From contig JANRJV010000011.1 of the NCBI GenBank assembly GCA_033763795.1, positions 62,001-126,000 on the forward strand: a stretch of 64,000 nt of DNA. Direction: 5' to 3'. The notes beneath the pieces are model-generated. The model saw nothing but the letters and a program-made list of their open reading frames with translations. It searched no databases and was not told the origin of the DNA. This DNA comes from JAEUIV01 sp033763795. Lineage in GTDB: Bacteria; Planctomycetota; Phycisphaerae; Phycisphaerales; UBA1924. Position 1 is the first letter of the stretch; the number at the start of each line of letters is the position of its first letter. Shown here piece after piece: positions 8,097-16,825 of this stretch. Both the position numbers and the translations under genes were made by a program.

Positions 8097-9041
8097 ATGA
8101 CCGCAGTCCCAGCCGCACATTCCCGTCCGAGCTCTTCCGGCGTTTCCGGTCAGCTGGACCCGGCCGGGCGGCCTTACGTGTGGATCGACGGCGAGCTGCT
8201 TCCCAAGAGCGAAGCCAAGATCAGCGTGTGGGACCACGGTCTGCTGTACGGGGACGGTTGCTTCGAGGGGATCCGTGTGTACCGGGGCCGGATCTTCAAG
8301 GCGCGGCAGCACATGAACCGGATCTACCGCAACGCCGAGCGTCTGCGGATGAAGATGCCCTGGAGTCCTGACGAGACGATCGAGCTGATGCGGCGCTGCA
8401 TCGCGGCGAACGGTCTGAGCGAGGGGTACATCCGTCTGCTGTTCACGCGGGGCGTGGGGACGCTGGGGCTCGACCCGCGGAAGTGCCCGCGGCCCAGCCT
8501 GATCTGCATCGCGGACCAGATCATGCTGTACCCCCCGGAGCTGTACAGCGAGGGGATGAAGGTTGTGATCGCCAAGCGGCCGCGGACTCCCACGGCGTGC
8601 CTTGATCCGTCGCTCAAGAGCCTGAACTACCTGAACAACATCCTTGCCAAGTGCGAGGCGATCGACGCGGGTTGCCTCGAGGCGATCATGCTGTCGATCG
8701 ACGGGTACGTGGGCGAGTGCACGGGCGACAACCTGTTCATCGTGAAGGGCGGCGAGGTCTTCACGAGTCCGCTGGAAGTCGGCATGCTCGACGGCATCAC
8801 GCGGGCGTTCGTGATGCAGACGCTGTGCCCGGCGTGCGGCGTGCGCGTGACGGAGAAGCGGCTGCGGCCCGAGGATGTCCTGTCGGCGGACGAGATCTTC
8901 CTGACGGGGAGCGCGGCGGAGATCATCGCGGTGACGCAGGTGGACGACCGGCGGATCTCGCCGGGCGAGGGGCCGATCACGAAGAAGCTGCGGAGCAAGT
9001 TCCGCGAGGTCGTGACGAGCGAGCACGTTCCCGAGGACTGA
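8097..9041 (+). CDS. ilvE: Branched-chain amino acid aminotransferase (class IV)
   Basis: A 314-residue PLP enzyme of fold type IV that transaminates branched-chain 2-oxo acids with glutamate. Seen: the N-terminal DHGLLYGDGCFEGIRVY signature near residues 44-60; the PLP lysine, most likely Lys174 in SLKSLNYLNN; and the C-terminal phosphate-binding ELFLTGSAAEI-type motif (here EIFLTGSAAEI). The ATG at 8097 has a strong AGGAGG six bases upstream; a TTG at 8091 overlaps that site and is rejected. D-amino acid aminotransferase and aminodeoxychorismate lyase are relatives, but the length and motifs fit IlvE best. Confidence 0.88.
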   Translation: MTAVPAAHSRPSSSGVSGQLDPAGRPYVWIDGELLPKSEAKISVWDHGLLYGDGCFEGIRVYRGRIFKARQHMNRIYRNAERLRMKMPWSPDETIELMRRCIAANGLSEGYIRLLFTRGVGTLGLDPRKCPRPSLICIADQIMLYPPELYSEGMKVVIAKRPRTPTACLDPSLKSLNYLNNILAKCEAIDAGCLEAIMLSIDGYVGECTGDNLFIVKGGEVFTSPLEVGMLDGITRAFVMQTLCPACGVRVTEKRLRPEDVLSADEIFLTGSAAEIIAVTQVDDRRISPGEGPITKKLRSKFREVVTSEHVPED

Positions 9042-9116
9042 ACGGGGCGGGGCGGGGCCGGACGGGAGAGGGTGCGCGGCGTCCCGGTGGGGGGCGATGG
9101 GCGGCCGGGCGGCGTC

Positions 9117-9122
9117 TAGACT
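9117..9122 (+). promoter_or_regulatory. -10 hexamer TAGACT of the aldo/keto reductase gene (leaderless)
   Basis: TAGACT ends exactly six bases before the ATG at 9129, with no ribosome binding site between them. Confidence 0.55.
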
Positions 9123-9128
9123 GGGCGC

Positions 9129-10166
9129 ATGGTCCAGCATCCTCTCGGGTCATCGGGTCTGTGGGTTTCGCCGCTGGCGCTCGGCTGCATGGGCATGTCG
9201 GACTTTTACGGCGTGCCCGACGATGAGGAGTCGATCGCGACGATCCACCGGGCGGCGGAGCTGGGGGTCACGTTTTTCGACACGGCCGACGTGTACGGGC
9301 CGCTGACGAACGAGCGGCTGCTGGGCCGGGCGCTGCGCGAGCTGCCGGCGACGGTGGCGCGGCGGTCGGACCTGGTGATCGCGACGAAGTTCGGGCTGGT
9401 GCGTGATCCGGCGGACAAGCGGTGGCTGGGGACGCGTGGCGACGCGGCGTACGTCCGCGAGTGCTGCGATGCGTCGCTGCAGCGGCTGGGCGTCGAGACG
9501 ATCGACCTCTATTACCAGCACCGGGTCGATCCGAACGTGCCGATCGAGGAGACGGTGGGGGCGATGGCGGAGCTGGTGCGGGCGGGGAAGGTGCGGGCGC
9601 TGGGGCTGTCGGAGGCGGGGCCCGGGACGATCCGGCGGGCGCAGGCGGTGCACCCGATCTCGGCGCTGCAGAGCGAGTACTCGCTGTGGACGCGGGATCC
9701 TGAGAGCGGCGTGCTGGACGTGTGCCGGGAGCTGGGGATCACGTTCGTGGCGTACAGCCCGCTGGGGCGGGGGATGCTGACGGCGACGGTGACGTCGAAC
9801 CAGCACTTTGCGGCCGGGGACGCGCGGCTGGCGCACCCGCGTTTCCAGGGGGAGAACTTCGAGCAGAACCTGCGTCTGATGGAGATCCTGCGTCAGCTCG
9901 CGGCGGCGCACGCGTGCACGCCCGCGCAGCTTGCGCTGGCGTGGGTGCTGGCGCAGAACGAGCGGGGGGAGGAGGAGGGCGCGGCCGGGTTCGCGATCGT
10001 GCCGCTGTTCGGGACGAAGCGCCGCACGTACCTGGAGCAGAACATCGACGCGCAGCGGGTGGCGCTGTCGCCCTCGGACCTGGCGACCATCGAGCGGTTC
10101 TTCGAGCCGGGTGCGGCGGCGGGGACGCGGTACCCCGAGATGCGGATGAAGGAGCTGGGGCGGTGA
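9129..10166 (+). CDS. Aldo/keto reductase
   Basis: A 345-residue cytosolic NADPH-dependent oxidoreductase with a TIM-barrel fold. The catalytic tetrad is visible: Asp51 and Tyr56 in FFDTADVYG, Lys87 in IATKFG, and His131 in YYQHRVDP. The N-terminal GLWVSPLALGCMGMS segment is typical of the YajO/IolS-like subgroup that reduces aldehydes and ketones. Substrate cannot be told from sequence. No functional link to ilvE upstream or the PH-domain gene downstream is evident. The ATG start is backed by a TAGACT hexamer six bases upstream. Confidence 0.88.
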   Translation: MVQHPLGSSGLWVSPLALGCMGMSDFYGVPDDEESIATIHRAAELGVTFFDTADVYGPLTNERLLGRALRELPATVARRSDLVIATKFGLVRDPADKRWLGTRGDAAYVRECCDASLQRLGVETIDLYYQHRVDPNVPIEETVGAMAELVRAGKVRALGLSEAGPGTIRRAQAVHPISALQSEYSLWTRDPESGVLDVCRELGITFVAYSPLGRGMLTATVTSNQHFAAGDARLAHPRFQGENFEQNLRLMEILRQLAAAHACTPAQLALAWVLAQNERGEEEGAAGFAIVPLFGTKRRTYLEQNIDAQRVALSPSDLATIERFFEPGAAAGTRYPEMRMKELGR

Positions 10167-10173
10167 GGGGATC

Positions 10174-10629
10174 TCAGCCGAGGGCGGTGGGGACGTCCTG
10201 ATCGTGGACGTCGAGCTCGCGGACGCCGCGTTCCCGTCGGGCGCGTTCGACCTGTGCGCGGATGAGGTCCATGACGCGCATGGAGTCGGCGATGGCGGGG
10301 AGGACGACGCGGGGGGAGGTGGCGTCGCTGGTGATCATGGTGATGGTTCCCAGGCCCACGAGCCGCTGGATGAGCGGCTGGGAGAGGGTGATGTCCTTGA
10401 CGCGGTAGAGCTCGAGGTCGTCGAAGTGCTTGTTGAGGATGCCGGACTCGGTGCGGAAGCGCTGGTTCGTGAGGGTGAAGCGGGTGAGCTTGACGGCGAG
10501 CCAGCGGTAGATGGCGTAAGGGATGGGGATGATGAGGACGCAGAGGACGAAGGGGATGATGTTGGTCCACTGGCTGGGGGTGCCCTGCCAGACGTTGGTT
10601 TCGGGGCCTTGCTGGACGGGTGCGGCCAT
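10174..10629 (-). CDS. Membrane protein with bacterial PH (YdbT-like) domain
   Basis: A 151-residue protein. One or two tightly packed membrane segments span about residues 22-48. A bacterial pleckstrin-homology domain follows: the RFTLTNQRFRTESGILNK strand pattern and the DLELYRVKDITLSQPLIQRLVGLGTITM stretch (split here at DIT) are characteristic of the YdbS/YdbT group. Function is unknown; a scaffold role in the membrane is inferred for the family. AAGGAG nine bases before the ATG supports this start. Confidence 0.78.
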   Translation of the reverse strand: MAAPVQQGPETNVWQGTPSQWTNIIPFVLCVLIIPIPYAIYRWLAVKLTRFTLTNQRFRTESGILNKHFDDLELYRVKDITLSQPLIQRLVGLGTITMITSDATSPRVVLPAIADSMRVMDLIRAQVERARRERGVRELDVHDQDVPTALG

Positions 10630-10709
10630 CGGCTGATGCTCCTTCTCCAGAGTGTTTCGGAGATCGGGCGTCGGGTTCCGCAGTCCGGCTCCGGTTCCTG
10701 GCGGCGGGC

Positions 10710-11495
10710 TCAGAATCGCTTGTGGACGGGTCGGTCGGCGGGGGGCCTGAAGCCTCCCAGGACGCGGACGGCGTGCAGATCGACCGAGTGGGTGATCTTG
10801 AGGTTCCGCGGGTCGCCCTCGACGACGACGACGGGTTCGCCCAGGCGCTCGACGAGGCCGGCGTCGTCCGTGCTGGAGAGGTCGGCCTGCGCGTAGGCGC
10901 GGCGGAGCAGGGAGGCGTCGAAGACCTGCGGGGTCTGGACGAGCATCAGGCGCTCCCGGCTGACGGTGGCTTCGACGCGGCGCAGGGCGCGGCGGGAGCC
11001 TGTGCCCAGGATGGCGTCGAGGGGGTCGATCTCCGTGCTGCGGGCTTCTTCGGCGCTGACGCGCTTGAGGGTGTCGGGGACGGGGATGGCGGGGATGACG
11101 GCGGGGTGGGCCTCGGCGGCGGCGAGGACGCGGTCGATGAGCTCGGGCGGCGTGATGGGTCGGGCGGCGTCGTGGACGGCGATGTGGGTGGCGGCGGAGG
11201 GGACGAGCTGGAGGGCAGCCTTGACGGTCTCCCAGCGGTGGGTCGTTCCTCCCTTGCAGACGTGGACGCCCAGGAGTCCCAGCTTGTCGCCGTGGCGGAG
11301 GATGAAGTCGTCGTAGTCGGCGGCGGGGCCGGCGACGATGATGGTCGAGACCTGTTCGAGGGTGTGGAAGAGCTCGACGGTGCGCTGGAGGACGGGTCGT
11401 CCGCCGAGGTCTTCGTCGATCTTGCTGCGGAGTCCGCCCGAGGCGGTGTAGCGGGAGGACGCGCCGGCCGCGGGGATGATGACCGCGAGGTTCAT
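10710..11495 (-). CDS. ispD: 2-C-methyl-D-erythritol 4-phosphate cytidylyltransferase
   Basis: A 261-residue enzyme of the MEP isoprenoid pathway that joins CTP and methylerythritol phosphate. Seen: the nucleotide-binding P-A-A-G-x-S-S-R-Y loop at about residues 8-16; the VHDAARP motif; the T-Q-x-P-Q-x-F motif (here QTPQVF); and the C-terminal DDAGLVE plus NLKIT segments. IspF is not adjacent. The ATG at 11495 has TACCAT six bases upstream and no Shine-Dalgarno sequence, so the message is probably leaderless. The frame is open for a further 600 bases upstream, but that stretch has no homology-like features. Confidence 0.92.
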   Translation of the reverse strand: MNLAVIIPAAGASSRYTASGGLRSKIDEDLGGRPVLQRTVELFHTLEQVSTIIVAGPAADYDDFILRHGDKLGLLGVHVCKGGTTHRWETVKAALQLVPSAATHIAVHDAARPITPPELIDRVLAAAEAHPAVIPAIPVPDTLKRVSAEEARSTEIDPLDAILGTGSRRALRRVEATVSRERLMLVQTPQVFDASLLRRAYAQADLSSTDDAGLVERLGEPVVVVEGDPRNLKITHSVDLHAVRVLGGFRPPADRPVHKRF

Positions 11496-11501
11496 GGCGT
11501 C

Positions 11502-11507
11502 ATGGTA
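11502..11507 (-). promoter_or_regulatory. -10 hexamer TACCAT of ispD (leaderless)
   Basis: TACCAT on the minus strand ends six bases before the ATG of ispD. The ispD and amidotransferase promoters face away from each other across about 55 bp. Confidence 0.55.
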
Positions 11508-11564
11508 GTGGGGGAGCGGCGGGGCTCGCCGGCGGGCGGAGGGCCCGGAGGGGATTGCGGCCGG

Positions 11565-11570
11565 TATGCT
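11565..11570 (+). promoter_or_regulatory. -10 hexamer TATGCT of the amidotransferase gene (leaderless)
   Basis: TATGCT ends exactly six bases before the ATG at 11577. No ribosome binding site is visible. Confidence 0.55.
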
Positions 11571-11576
11571 TGAATC

Positions 11577-12302
11577 ATGGCGATTGTTGTCTTTCAGCAT
11601 CATGAGTCGGAGCGTCCGGGTCGGCTTGGTCTGACGCTGCGCGATCACGCGTTCAAGCTTGATGTCCGCCGATTGGACCGTGGCGACGCGGTGCCGACGG
11701 ACCTTGATGATGTTGACGGGGTGATCTCGCTGGGCGGTCCTCAGAGCGTGGGGGGCCGGGAGGCGTGGCTGGAGAAAGAGGTCGGGTTTCTGAAGGAGGC
11801 GATGCGTATCGATCTGCCCGTGATCGGCGTGTGCCTGGGGGCGCAGCTCATCGCGGCGGCGCTGGGCGGGACGGTGGGTCCCATGGAGGCGGGTCCGGAG
11901 GCGGGGTTCGACGACGTGACGATGCAGCCGGCGGGGCATGTCGACCCGATCCTCGCGGGGATCGCGTGGAAGAGCCCGCAGTTTCACATCCATAACGACG
12001 AGGTGAAGGGCGTGCCGCCCGGGGCGACGCTGCTGGCGTCGAGCAGGCGGTGCCCGGTGCAGGCGTTCCGGGCGGGGTTCCGGACGTACGCGTTCCAGTA
12101 TCACTTCGAGTGCGACCGCGAGATGGTGGTCGAGATGGCGGGGGAGAACCGCCTGATGCTGGGCAAGGCGGGGCTGAACCCCGAAGAGGTCGCGCGGCAG
12201 TGCGACAGGAACTACCAGATGTATGCGCGGCTGGGCGACCGGCTGTGCATGAACATCGTGACGTACCTGTTCCCTCGAGTGGGCGCGGCCGTGGGGCGGT
12301 GA
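11577..12302 (+). CDS. Class I glutamine amidotransferase (GMP-synthase-like)
   Basis: A 241-residue stand-alone class I glutaminase domain. The nucleophile is Cys86 in GVCLGAQ and the rest of the triad is His176 and Glu178 in YHFE. An oxyanion-type GGP motif lies near residue 52. Proteins of this family cut glutamine, or related gamma-glutamyl bonds, for a partner enzyme; the partner is not identifiable here. The next gene, a DNA glycosylase-like protein, starts five bases after this stop, so the two are probably cotranscribed. No synthetase domain is fused, so GuaA itself is excluded. Confidence 0.82.
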   Translation: MAIVVFQHHESERPGRLGLTLRDHAFKLDVRRLDRGDAVPTDLDDVDGVISLGGPQSVGGREAWLEKEVGFLKEAMRIDLPVIGVCLGAQLIAAALGGTVGPMEAGPEAGFDDVTMQPAGHVDPILAGIAWKSPQFHIHNDEVKGVPPGATLLASSRRCPVQAFRAGFRTYAFQYHFECDREMVVEMAGENRLMLGKAGLNPEEVARQCDRNYQMYARLGDRLCMNIVTYLFPRVGAAVGR

Positions 12303-12306
12303 GGGC

Positions 12307-13236
12307 GTGAGCTGGACGCTGCGGGCGCCCGGTGACTACTCACTGCGGCGCGACGTGTGTTCGTACGGGTATTTCCTGCTGGAGCCGAACGACTGGGACG
12401 TTCGGCGGCGGGTGTTCTCGCGGCCGCTGGACCTGCCGGGGGGCGTGGCGGTGGTGCGGGTGGGGCAGCCCGGGGGCAAGGGACGGCGGCTGGTGGTCGA
12501 GAGCGATCGGAAGCTGACGCGGCGCGATCGCGCGGCGGCGGAGCGGATGCTCGTGCGGATGCTGCGGCTGGATGACGCGGGGGTGGCGGAGTTTCACAGG
12601 GTGGATCCGCGGTGGCGCGCGTCGGGGCGGGGGAGGCTGTTCCGGAGCCCCAGCTTTTTCGAGGACCTGATCAAGACGGTGACGAGCTGCAACGTGGCGT
12701 GGCCCAGCACGATGAACATGAACGAGCGGCTGTGCGCGGCGTTCAACCCGGCGTTTCCGTCGGCGGCGCAGCTGGCGCGCAAGCGGCCGGCGACGCTGCG
12801 GGCGCGGTGCGGCGTGGGGTATCGCGACGGGCGGATCGTGGAGCTTTCGCGGCTGTGGGCGGGGGGCGGGATCGACGAGGAGTGGCTGTCGGACGCTGCG
12901 ACGCCCGACGAGGCGGTATTCGCGCGGTTGCTGGAGCTGCCGGGGATCGGGCCGTACGCCGCGGGGAACCTGATGCAGCTTCTGGGGCGGTACTCGCGGC
13001 TGGCGATCGACACGGAGACGCTGCGGCACGCCCGCGTGGTGCTGGGGTACGAAGGGGGCGAGCGGTCGCTGATCCGGGCGATCGAGCGTCACTACGAGCC
13101 TTTCGGGGCGCACCGTTTCCGCAGCTACTGGTTCGAAGTGTGGGCGTTCTATGAAGCCAAGCGCGGGCCCTCGTGGACCTGGGAGAAGGCGGGCGCGGGG
13201 CGCACGTTCACGGCGGCGCTGCTGCGGGACGCGTGA
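12307..13236 (+). CDS. HhH-GPD superfamily DNA glycosylase-like protein
   Basis: A 309-residue protein with the OGG1/AlkA-like layout: a beta-rich N-terminal part, then a helix-hairpin-helix. The hairpin loop LPGIGPYAAG lies near residues 213-222, and the catalytic Asp is probably Asp235 in LAIDTE. The Lys that bifunctional glycosylases place in the hairpin is not evident, so a monofunctional base-excision enzyme is more likely. The specific damaged base cannot be inferred. The GTG start lies four bases after the amidotransferase stop, suggesting one transcript. Confidence 0.78.
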   Translation: MSWTLRAPGDYSLRRDVCSYGYFLLEPNDWDVRRRVFSRPLDLPGGVAVVRVGQPGGKGRRLVVESDRKLTRRDRAAAERMLVRMLRLDDAGVAEFHRVDPRWRASGRGRLFRSPSFFEDLIKTVTSCNVAWPSTMNMNERLCAAFNPAFPSAAQLARKRPATLRARCGVGYRDGRIVELSRLWAGGGIDEEWLSDAATPDEAVFARLLELPGIGPYAAGNLMQLLGRYSRLAIDTETLRHARVVLGYEGGERSLIRAIERHYEPFGAHRFRSYWFEVWAFYEAKRGPSWTWEKAGAGRTFTAALLRDA

Positions 13237-13309
13237 GCGGAGCGGCGGGCCTGGCGCGGGGGGCGCGTGAGCGGCGTGTGAGAAGACGTGAAGGCGGGGG
13301 CTTGGGCTC

Positions 13310-13337
13310 TTGTCTGGGGGCCGGGGTCCGCTATTGT
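13310..13337 (+). promoter_or_regulatory. Candidate promoter of speA (TTGTCT-N16-TATTGT)
   Basis: TTGTCT at 13310-13315 and TATTGT at 13332-13337 are separated by 16 bases. This would give a leader of about 120 bases before the ATG at 13466. The position is right for speA, which has no hexamer next to its start codon. Confidence 0.45.
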
Positions 13338-13465
13338 TTCGGCGTCGTGTGCGTGCCCAGGGCGAAAGGAGTCGCCGGCGGGGACCACGGCCGCTCGTGC
13401 CACAGTCGTCGCCGGCTCGCCGGCGTCCTTTCCGCCGCCTCTGTTCCGAGAGACCCACACCAGAG

Positions 13466-15463
13466 ATGACGTCCATCCAGCTTCCTCGCGCCAAAACGGA
13501 GTTTCTTCACGGCAAGTGGACCCCGGAAGACGCGGCGCGCCTGTACGGCGTGTCGGACTGGGGCAAGGGGTACGTGGGGGTGAACGCGCAGGGCCACGCG
13601 GTGGTGACGCCGCACAAGGACCCGGCGCGGGAGATCGATCTGCACGAGGTGGTGTGCGGCCTGCGTGAGCGCGGGATTCACACGCCTGTGCTGCTGCGCT
13701 TCAACGACATCCTCGACCACCGGCTGCGCGAGATCCGCAAGGCGTTCGACGACACGATGGCGGACCAGCAGTATGTAGGCGGGTACTGCTGCGTGTATCC
13801 GATCAAGGTGAACCAGCAGCGGCACGTGTGCGAGCAGATCGCCAGCGCGTGCGTGGAGCTGAACTTCGGGCTGGAGGCGGGCTCGAAGCCCGAGCTGCTG
13901 GCGGTGCTGGGTCTGTCGGCGGCGGCGGGCGGGCCGGGCGTCAACGGGATGCCCATCATCTGCAACGGGTTCAAGGACTCGGAGTTCATCGAGACGGTGA
14001 TCCTGGCGACGAAGCTGGGGCGAAACATCATCCCGGTCGTTGAGAAGTTCAGCGAGCTGGAGCTGATCGTCAAGCACGCCAAGACGTACGGCGTGCGGCC
14101 CCGGATCGGGCTGCGGGTGAAGCTCTCGGCGCGGGGCGCCGGGCGCTGGGAGAGCTCGGCGGGGGTCCGCTCGAAGTTCGGGCTGTTCGTGAGCGAGGTG
14201 CTGCGGGCGGTTGAGTATCTCAAGACGCACGAGATGCTGGACTGCCTGAACCTGCTGCACTGCCACGTGGGGAGCCAGCTCTACGACATCCGCGTGCTCA
14301 AGAACGCGGTGAACGAGCTGACGCACATCTACACGGAGCTGTACAAGCTCGGGGCCGGGCTGACGATGCTCGACATCGGCGGCGGCATGGGCGTCGACTA
14401 TGACGGCTCGCAGTCGGCGTGGTCGAGCAGCATCAACTATTCGGTGACGGAGTACGCGGCGGACGTCGTGTACCGCGTGAAGGGCGTGTGCGAGGCGGCG
14501 GGCGTGCCGCACCCGATGATCGTGACGGAGTCGGGGCGCGCGATGGTGGCGTATTCGAGCGTGCTGGTGCTGGACGTCCTGGGGACGAGCCGGTTCGAGT
14601 CGAGCCCGGACCTGGCGGCGATCGAGGCGCTGATCGCGAGCGAGCCCGAGCCGCCTCAGCCCGTGCTCGACCTGGCGGAGACGCTGCGCAACCTGACGGA
14701 CCGGAACCTGGTCGAGAGCTACCACGACGCGACGCAGGCGCGCGACGAGGTGATGAGCCTGTTTGCGCTCGGGTACATGAGCCTGCCCATGCGCGGGGCG
14801 GCGGAGCAGCTCTTCTGGGCGATCGGGCACAAGCTGCTGGAGCGGGCGGCGCGGCGCGGCGAGCTGCCCGAGGAGTTCGAGGAGCTGCCCGAGACGCTGA
14901 GCGACATCTACTTCGCGAACTTCTCGCTGTTCCAGAGCATGCCCGACAGCTGGGCGATCGACCAGCTCTTCCCGATCATCCCGATCCACCGCCTGAACGA
15001 GGAACCGACGCGGCGCGGCGTGCTGGCGGACATCACCTGCGACTCCGACGGGAAGATCGACCATTTCGTCGACAAGCGGGTGGACAAGAAGTCGCTGGAG
15101 CTGCACGAGGTGCGCGAGCTGCCGGGCGACGGGGCGGGGGTCGAGCCCTATTACCTGGGCGTGTTCCTGCTGGGGGCGTACCAGGAGATCCTAGGCGACC
15201 TGCACAACCTGCTGGGCGACACCCACGCGGTGCACATCTCGTACGACGACAAGGAAGGGTGGGACATCGAGGAAGTGATCGAGGGGGACACGGTCGAAGA
15301 GGTGCTGCAATATGTGCAGTACGACATCGCGGACATGAAGCGTGCGATGCGGATGGACGTGGAGGCGGCGTGCCGACAGGGTCGGATCACGCTGGCCGAG
15401 GGCAAGAGCCTGATGAAGTTCTACGACGACGGGCTCGAGGGTTACACGTACCTCGAGGAGTGA
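13466..15463 (+). CDS. speA: Biosynthetic arginine decarboxylase
   Basis: A 665-residue PLP enzyme of the alanine-racemase-fold (type III) family that turns arginine into agmatine, the entry to polyamines. Seen: the PLP lysine Lys114 in VYPIKVNQQ; the LGLEAGSKPEL segment; the DIGGGMGVDYDG motif; and the C-terminal Cys-containing ITCDSDGKIDHF stretch (TCDSDG). The length matches bacterial SpeA. The frame is open upstream of 13466, but homology begins at this ATG. The next gene downstream, 246 bases away, is a deoxyhypusine-synthase-like protein, which supports a local polyamine role. Agmatinase or agmatine deiminase genes are not in the window. Confidence 0.95.
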   Translation: MTSIQLPRAKTEFLHGKWTPEDAARLYGVSDWGKGYVGVNAQGHAVVTPHKDPAREIDLHEVVCGLRERGIHTPVLLRFNDILDHRLREIRKAFDDTMADQQYVGGYCCVYPIKVNQQRHVCEQIASACVELNFGLEAGSKPELLAVLGLSAAAGGPGVNGMPIICNGFKDSEFIETVILATKLGRNIIPVVEKFSELELIVKHAKTYGVRPRIGLRVKLSARGAGRWESSAGVRSKFGLFVSEVLRAVEYLKTHEMLDCLNLLHCHVGSQLYDIRVLKNAVNELTHIYTELYKLGAGLTMLDIGGGMGVDYDGSQSAWSSSINYSVTEYAADVVYRVKGVCEAAGVPHPMIVTESGRAMVAYSSVLVLDVLGTSRFESSPDLAAIEALIASEPEPPQPVLDLAETLRNLTDRNLVESYHDATQARDEVMSLFALGYMSLPMRGAAEQLFWAIGHKLLERAARRGELPEEFEELPETLSDIYFANFSLFQSMPDSWAIDQLFPIIPIHRLNEEPTRRGVLADITCDSDGKIDHFVDKRVDKKSLELHEVRELPGDGAGVEPYYLGVFLLGAYQEILGDLHNLLGDTHAVHISYDDKEGWDIEEVIEGDTVEEVLQYVQYDIADMKRAMRMDVEAACRQGRITLAEGKSLMKFYDDGLEGYTYLEE

Positions 15464-15599
15464 GTCGCGGGCTTGTCTCGACGGCACAGGGCTCGTTTCG
15501 ACCGGGCGCGGCGGATGCGCCGCCGCGGCGCAAAGAGAACTTCACGCGAGGCCGGGGGTCTGGCGGCGTCTGAGCGAATATTCCCGGTGTGGCGGGGGT

Positions 15600-15709
15600 T
15601 ATACTTCGTGCGCCGCCGTCACCCCCGGCGGCCACCGTGCGTACGCATGAGGCCAGGGGGGCTTGGCCACTTCACAGGAGCCCGCGCCAGAAGCGCGGGG
15701 AATGTAGCC
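15600..15709 (+). promoter_or_regulatory. -10 TATACT and hairpin-rich leader of the deoxyhypusine-synthase-like gene
   Basis: TATACT (15600-15605) starts a leader of about 100 bases with three hairpins: GCCGCC/GGCGGC (15612-15632), GGCCA/TGGCC (15651-15668) and a perfect CCCGCGC-CAGAA-GCGCGGG (15681-15699). The only Shine-Dalgarno candidate, CAGGAG at 15675-15680, lies just before the third hairpin. It is 29 bases from the ATG when unfolded but about 10 when the hairpin is formed. Confidence 0.45.
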
Positions 15710-16798
15710 ATGGCCAACTGGAGCAAGGAAGATCTTCTCTCCCGCCCCGTCGAGCACATCGACGTGACGTCGTTCGACGCGCGTCCGATCATCGCGGCGT
15801 ACCGCCAGATGGCGTACAGCTCGCGGACGCTGGCGAACGCGGCGGACATCTTCTCGATGATGCAGGCGGACCGCGAGTGCGCGGTGATCCTGACGCTGGC
15901 GGGTTCGCTGGTCAGCGCGGGTCTGAAGAAGGCGCTCGTCACGCTGATCGACAACAACATGGTGGACGCGATCGTCTCCACCGGTGCGAACATCGTCGAC
16001 CAGGACTTCTTCGAGGGGCTGGGGTTCCGTCACTTCCAGGCGCCGGGCTCGCCCGAGGCGCCGCCGGTGGACGACATGACGCTGCGGAACCTGATGATCG
16101 ACCGGATCTACGACACGTACATCGACGAGGACGAGCTGCGGGCGTGCGACGAGGCGACGAAGATGATCTTCGACTCGCTGGAGGCGGGGACGTACTCGAG
16201 CCGCGAGCTGATCGACGCGATGGGCGCGTACCTGCACGCGAACCACCCGAGGAACGAGTCGATCGTTCTGTCGTGCCACCGCAAGCGCGTGCCGATCTTC
16301 GTGCCGGCGTTTTCCGACTGCTCGGCCGGGTTCGGCATCGTGCTGCACCAGACGGAGCGGGCCGAGGCGGGCAAGCCCATGATCGCGTTCGATTCGGGCA
16401 AGGACTTCCGCGAGCTCACGCAGGTGAAGCTGGCGTCGAAGGACACGGGGCTGCTGATGCTGGGCGGCGGGGTTCCCAAGAACTTCGCGCAGGACATCGT
16501 CGTCGCGGCGGAGCTGCTGAACGAGGCCAAGGGCGGGACGGCCCGCGGCGACATCGGGATGCACAAGTACGCGATCCAGATGACGGTGGCGGACTCGCGC
16601 GACGGGGCGCTCTCGGGCTCGACGCTGCGCGAGGCGTGCTCGTGGGGCAAGGTGGACGTGGTGCACGAGCAGATGGTCTTCGGCGAGCTTTCGGCGCTGC
16701 TGCCGCTGCTTGTGAGCGACGCGTATCACCGCGGCGAGTGGAAGAAGCGCCGCGAGCGGCGCTTCGCGGACCTGTTCGAGGTGGCCGCGAGCAGCTGA
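15710..16798 (+). CDS. Deoxyhypusine synthase-like protein (probable polyamine aminobutyl transferase)
   Basis: A 362-residue member of the deoxyhypusine synthase family. In eukaryotes the enzyme moves an aminobutyl group from spermidine to a lysine of eIF5A in an NAD-dependent reaction. The catalytic lysine that forms the imine intermediate is kept: Lys314 in the family-typical SWGK motif. Also seen are an NAD-binding-type region (LTLAGSLVSAG, VSTGAN) and DSGKDFREL. Bacteria lack eIF5A, so bacterial members more likely make homospermidine or a related polyamine; this is inference. The arginine decarboxylase gene just upstream supports it. The frame is open upstream of 15710, but the ATG matches the family N-terminus. 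Confidence 0.82.
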   Translation: MANWSKEDLLSRPVEHIDVTSFDARPIIAAYRQMAYSSRTLANAADIFSMMQADRECAVILTLAGSLVSAGLKKALVTLIDNNMVDAIVSTGANIVDQDFFEGLGFRHFQAPGSPEAPPVDDMTLRNLMIDRIYDTYIDEDELRACDEATKMIFDSLEAGTYSSRELIDAMGAYLHANHPRNESIVLSCHRKRVPIFVPAFSDCSAGFGIVLHQTERAEAGKPMIAFDSGKDFRELTQVKLASKDTGLLMLGGGVPKNFAQDIVVAAELLNEAKGGTARGDIGMHKYAIQMTVADSRDGALSGSTLREACSWGKVDVVHEQMVFGELSALLPLLVSDAYHRGEWKKRRERRFADLFEVAASS

Positions 16799-16825
16799 GT
16801 CGGGCGCTGAATCTGAGAATGTCGA

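Noticed and set aside
5769..9140. Very long open frame on the minus strand opposite pheT and ilvE
   Set aside because: It is antisense to two clearly recognisable genes, has Arg/His/Pro-rich composition and no motif. Such shadows are expected in high-GC DNA; the same applies to long frames at 3122-5887, 24877-27144 and 28398-31337.
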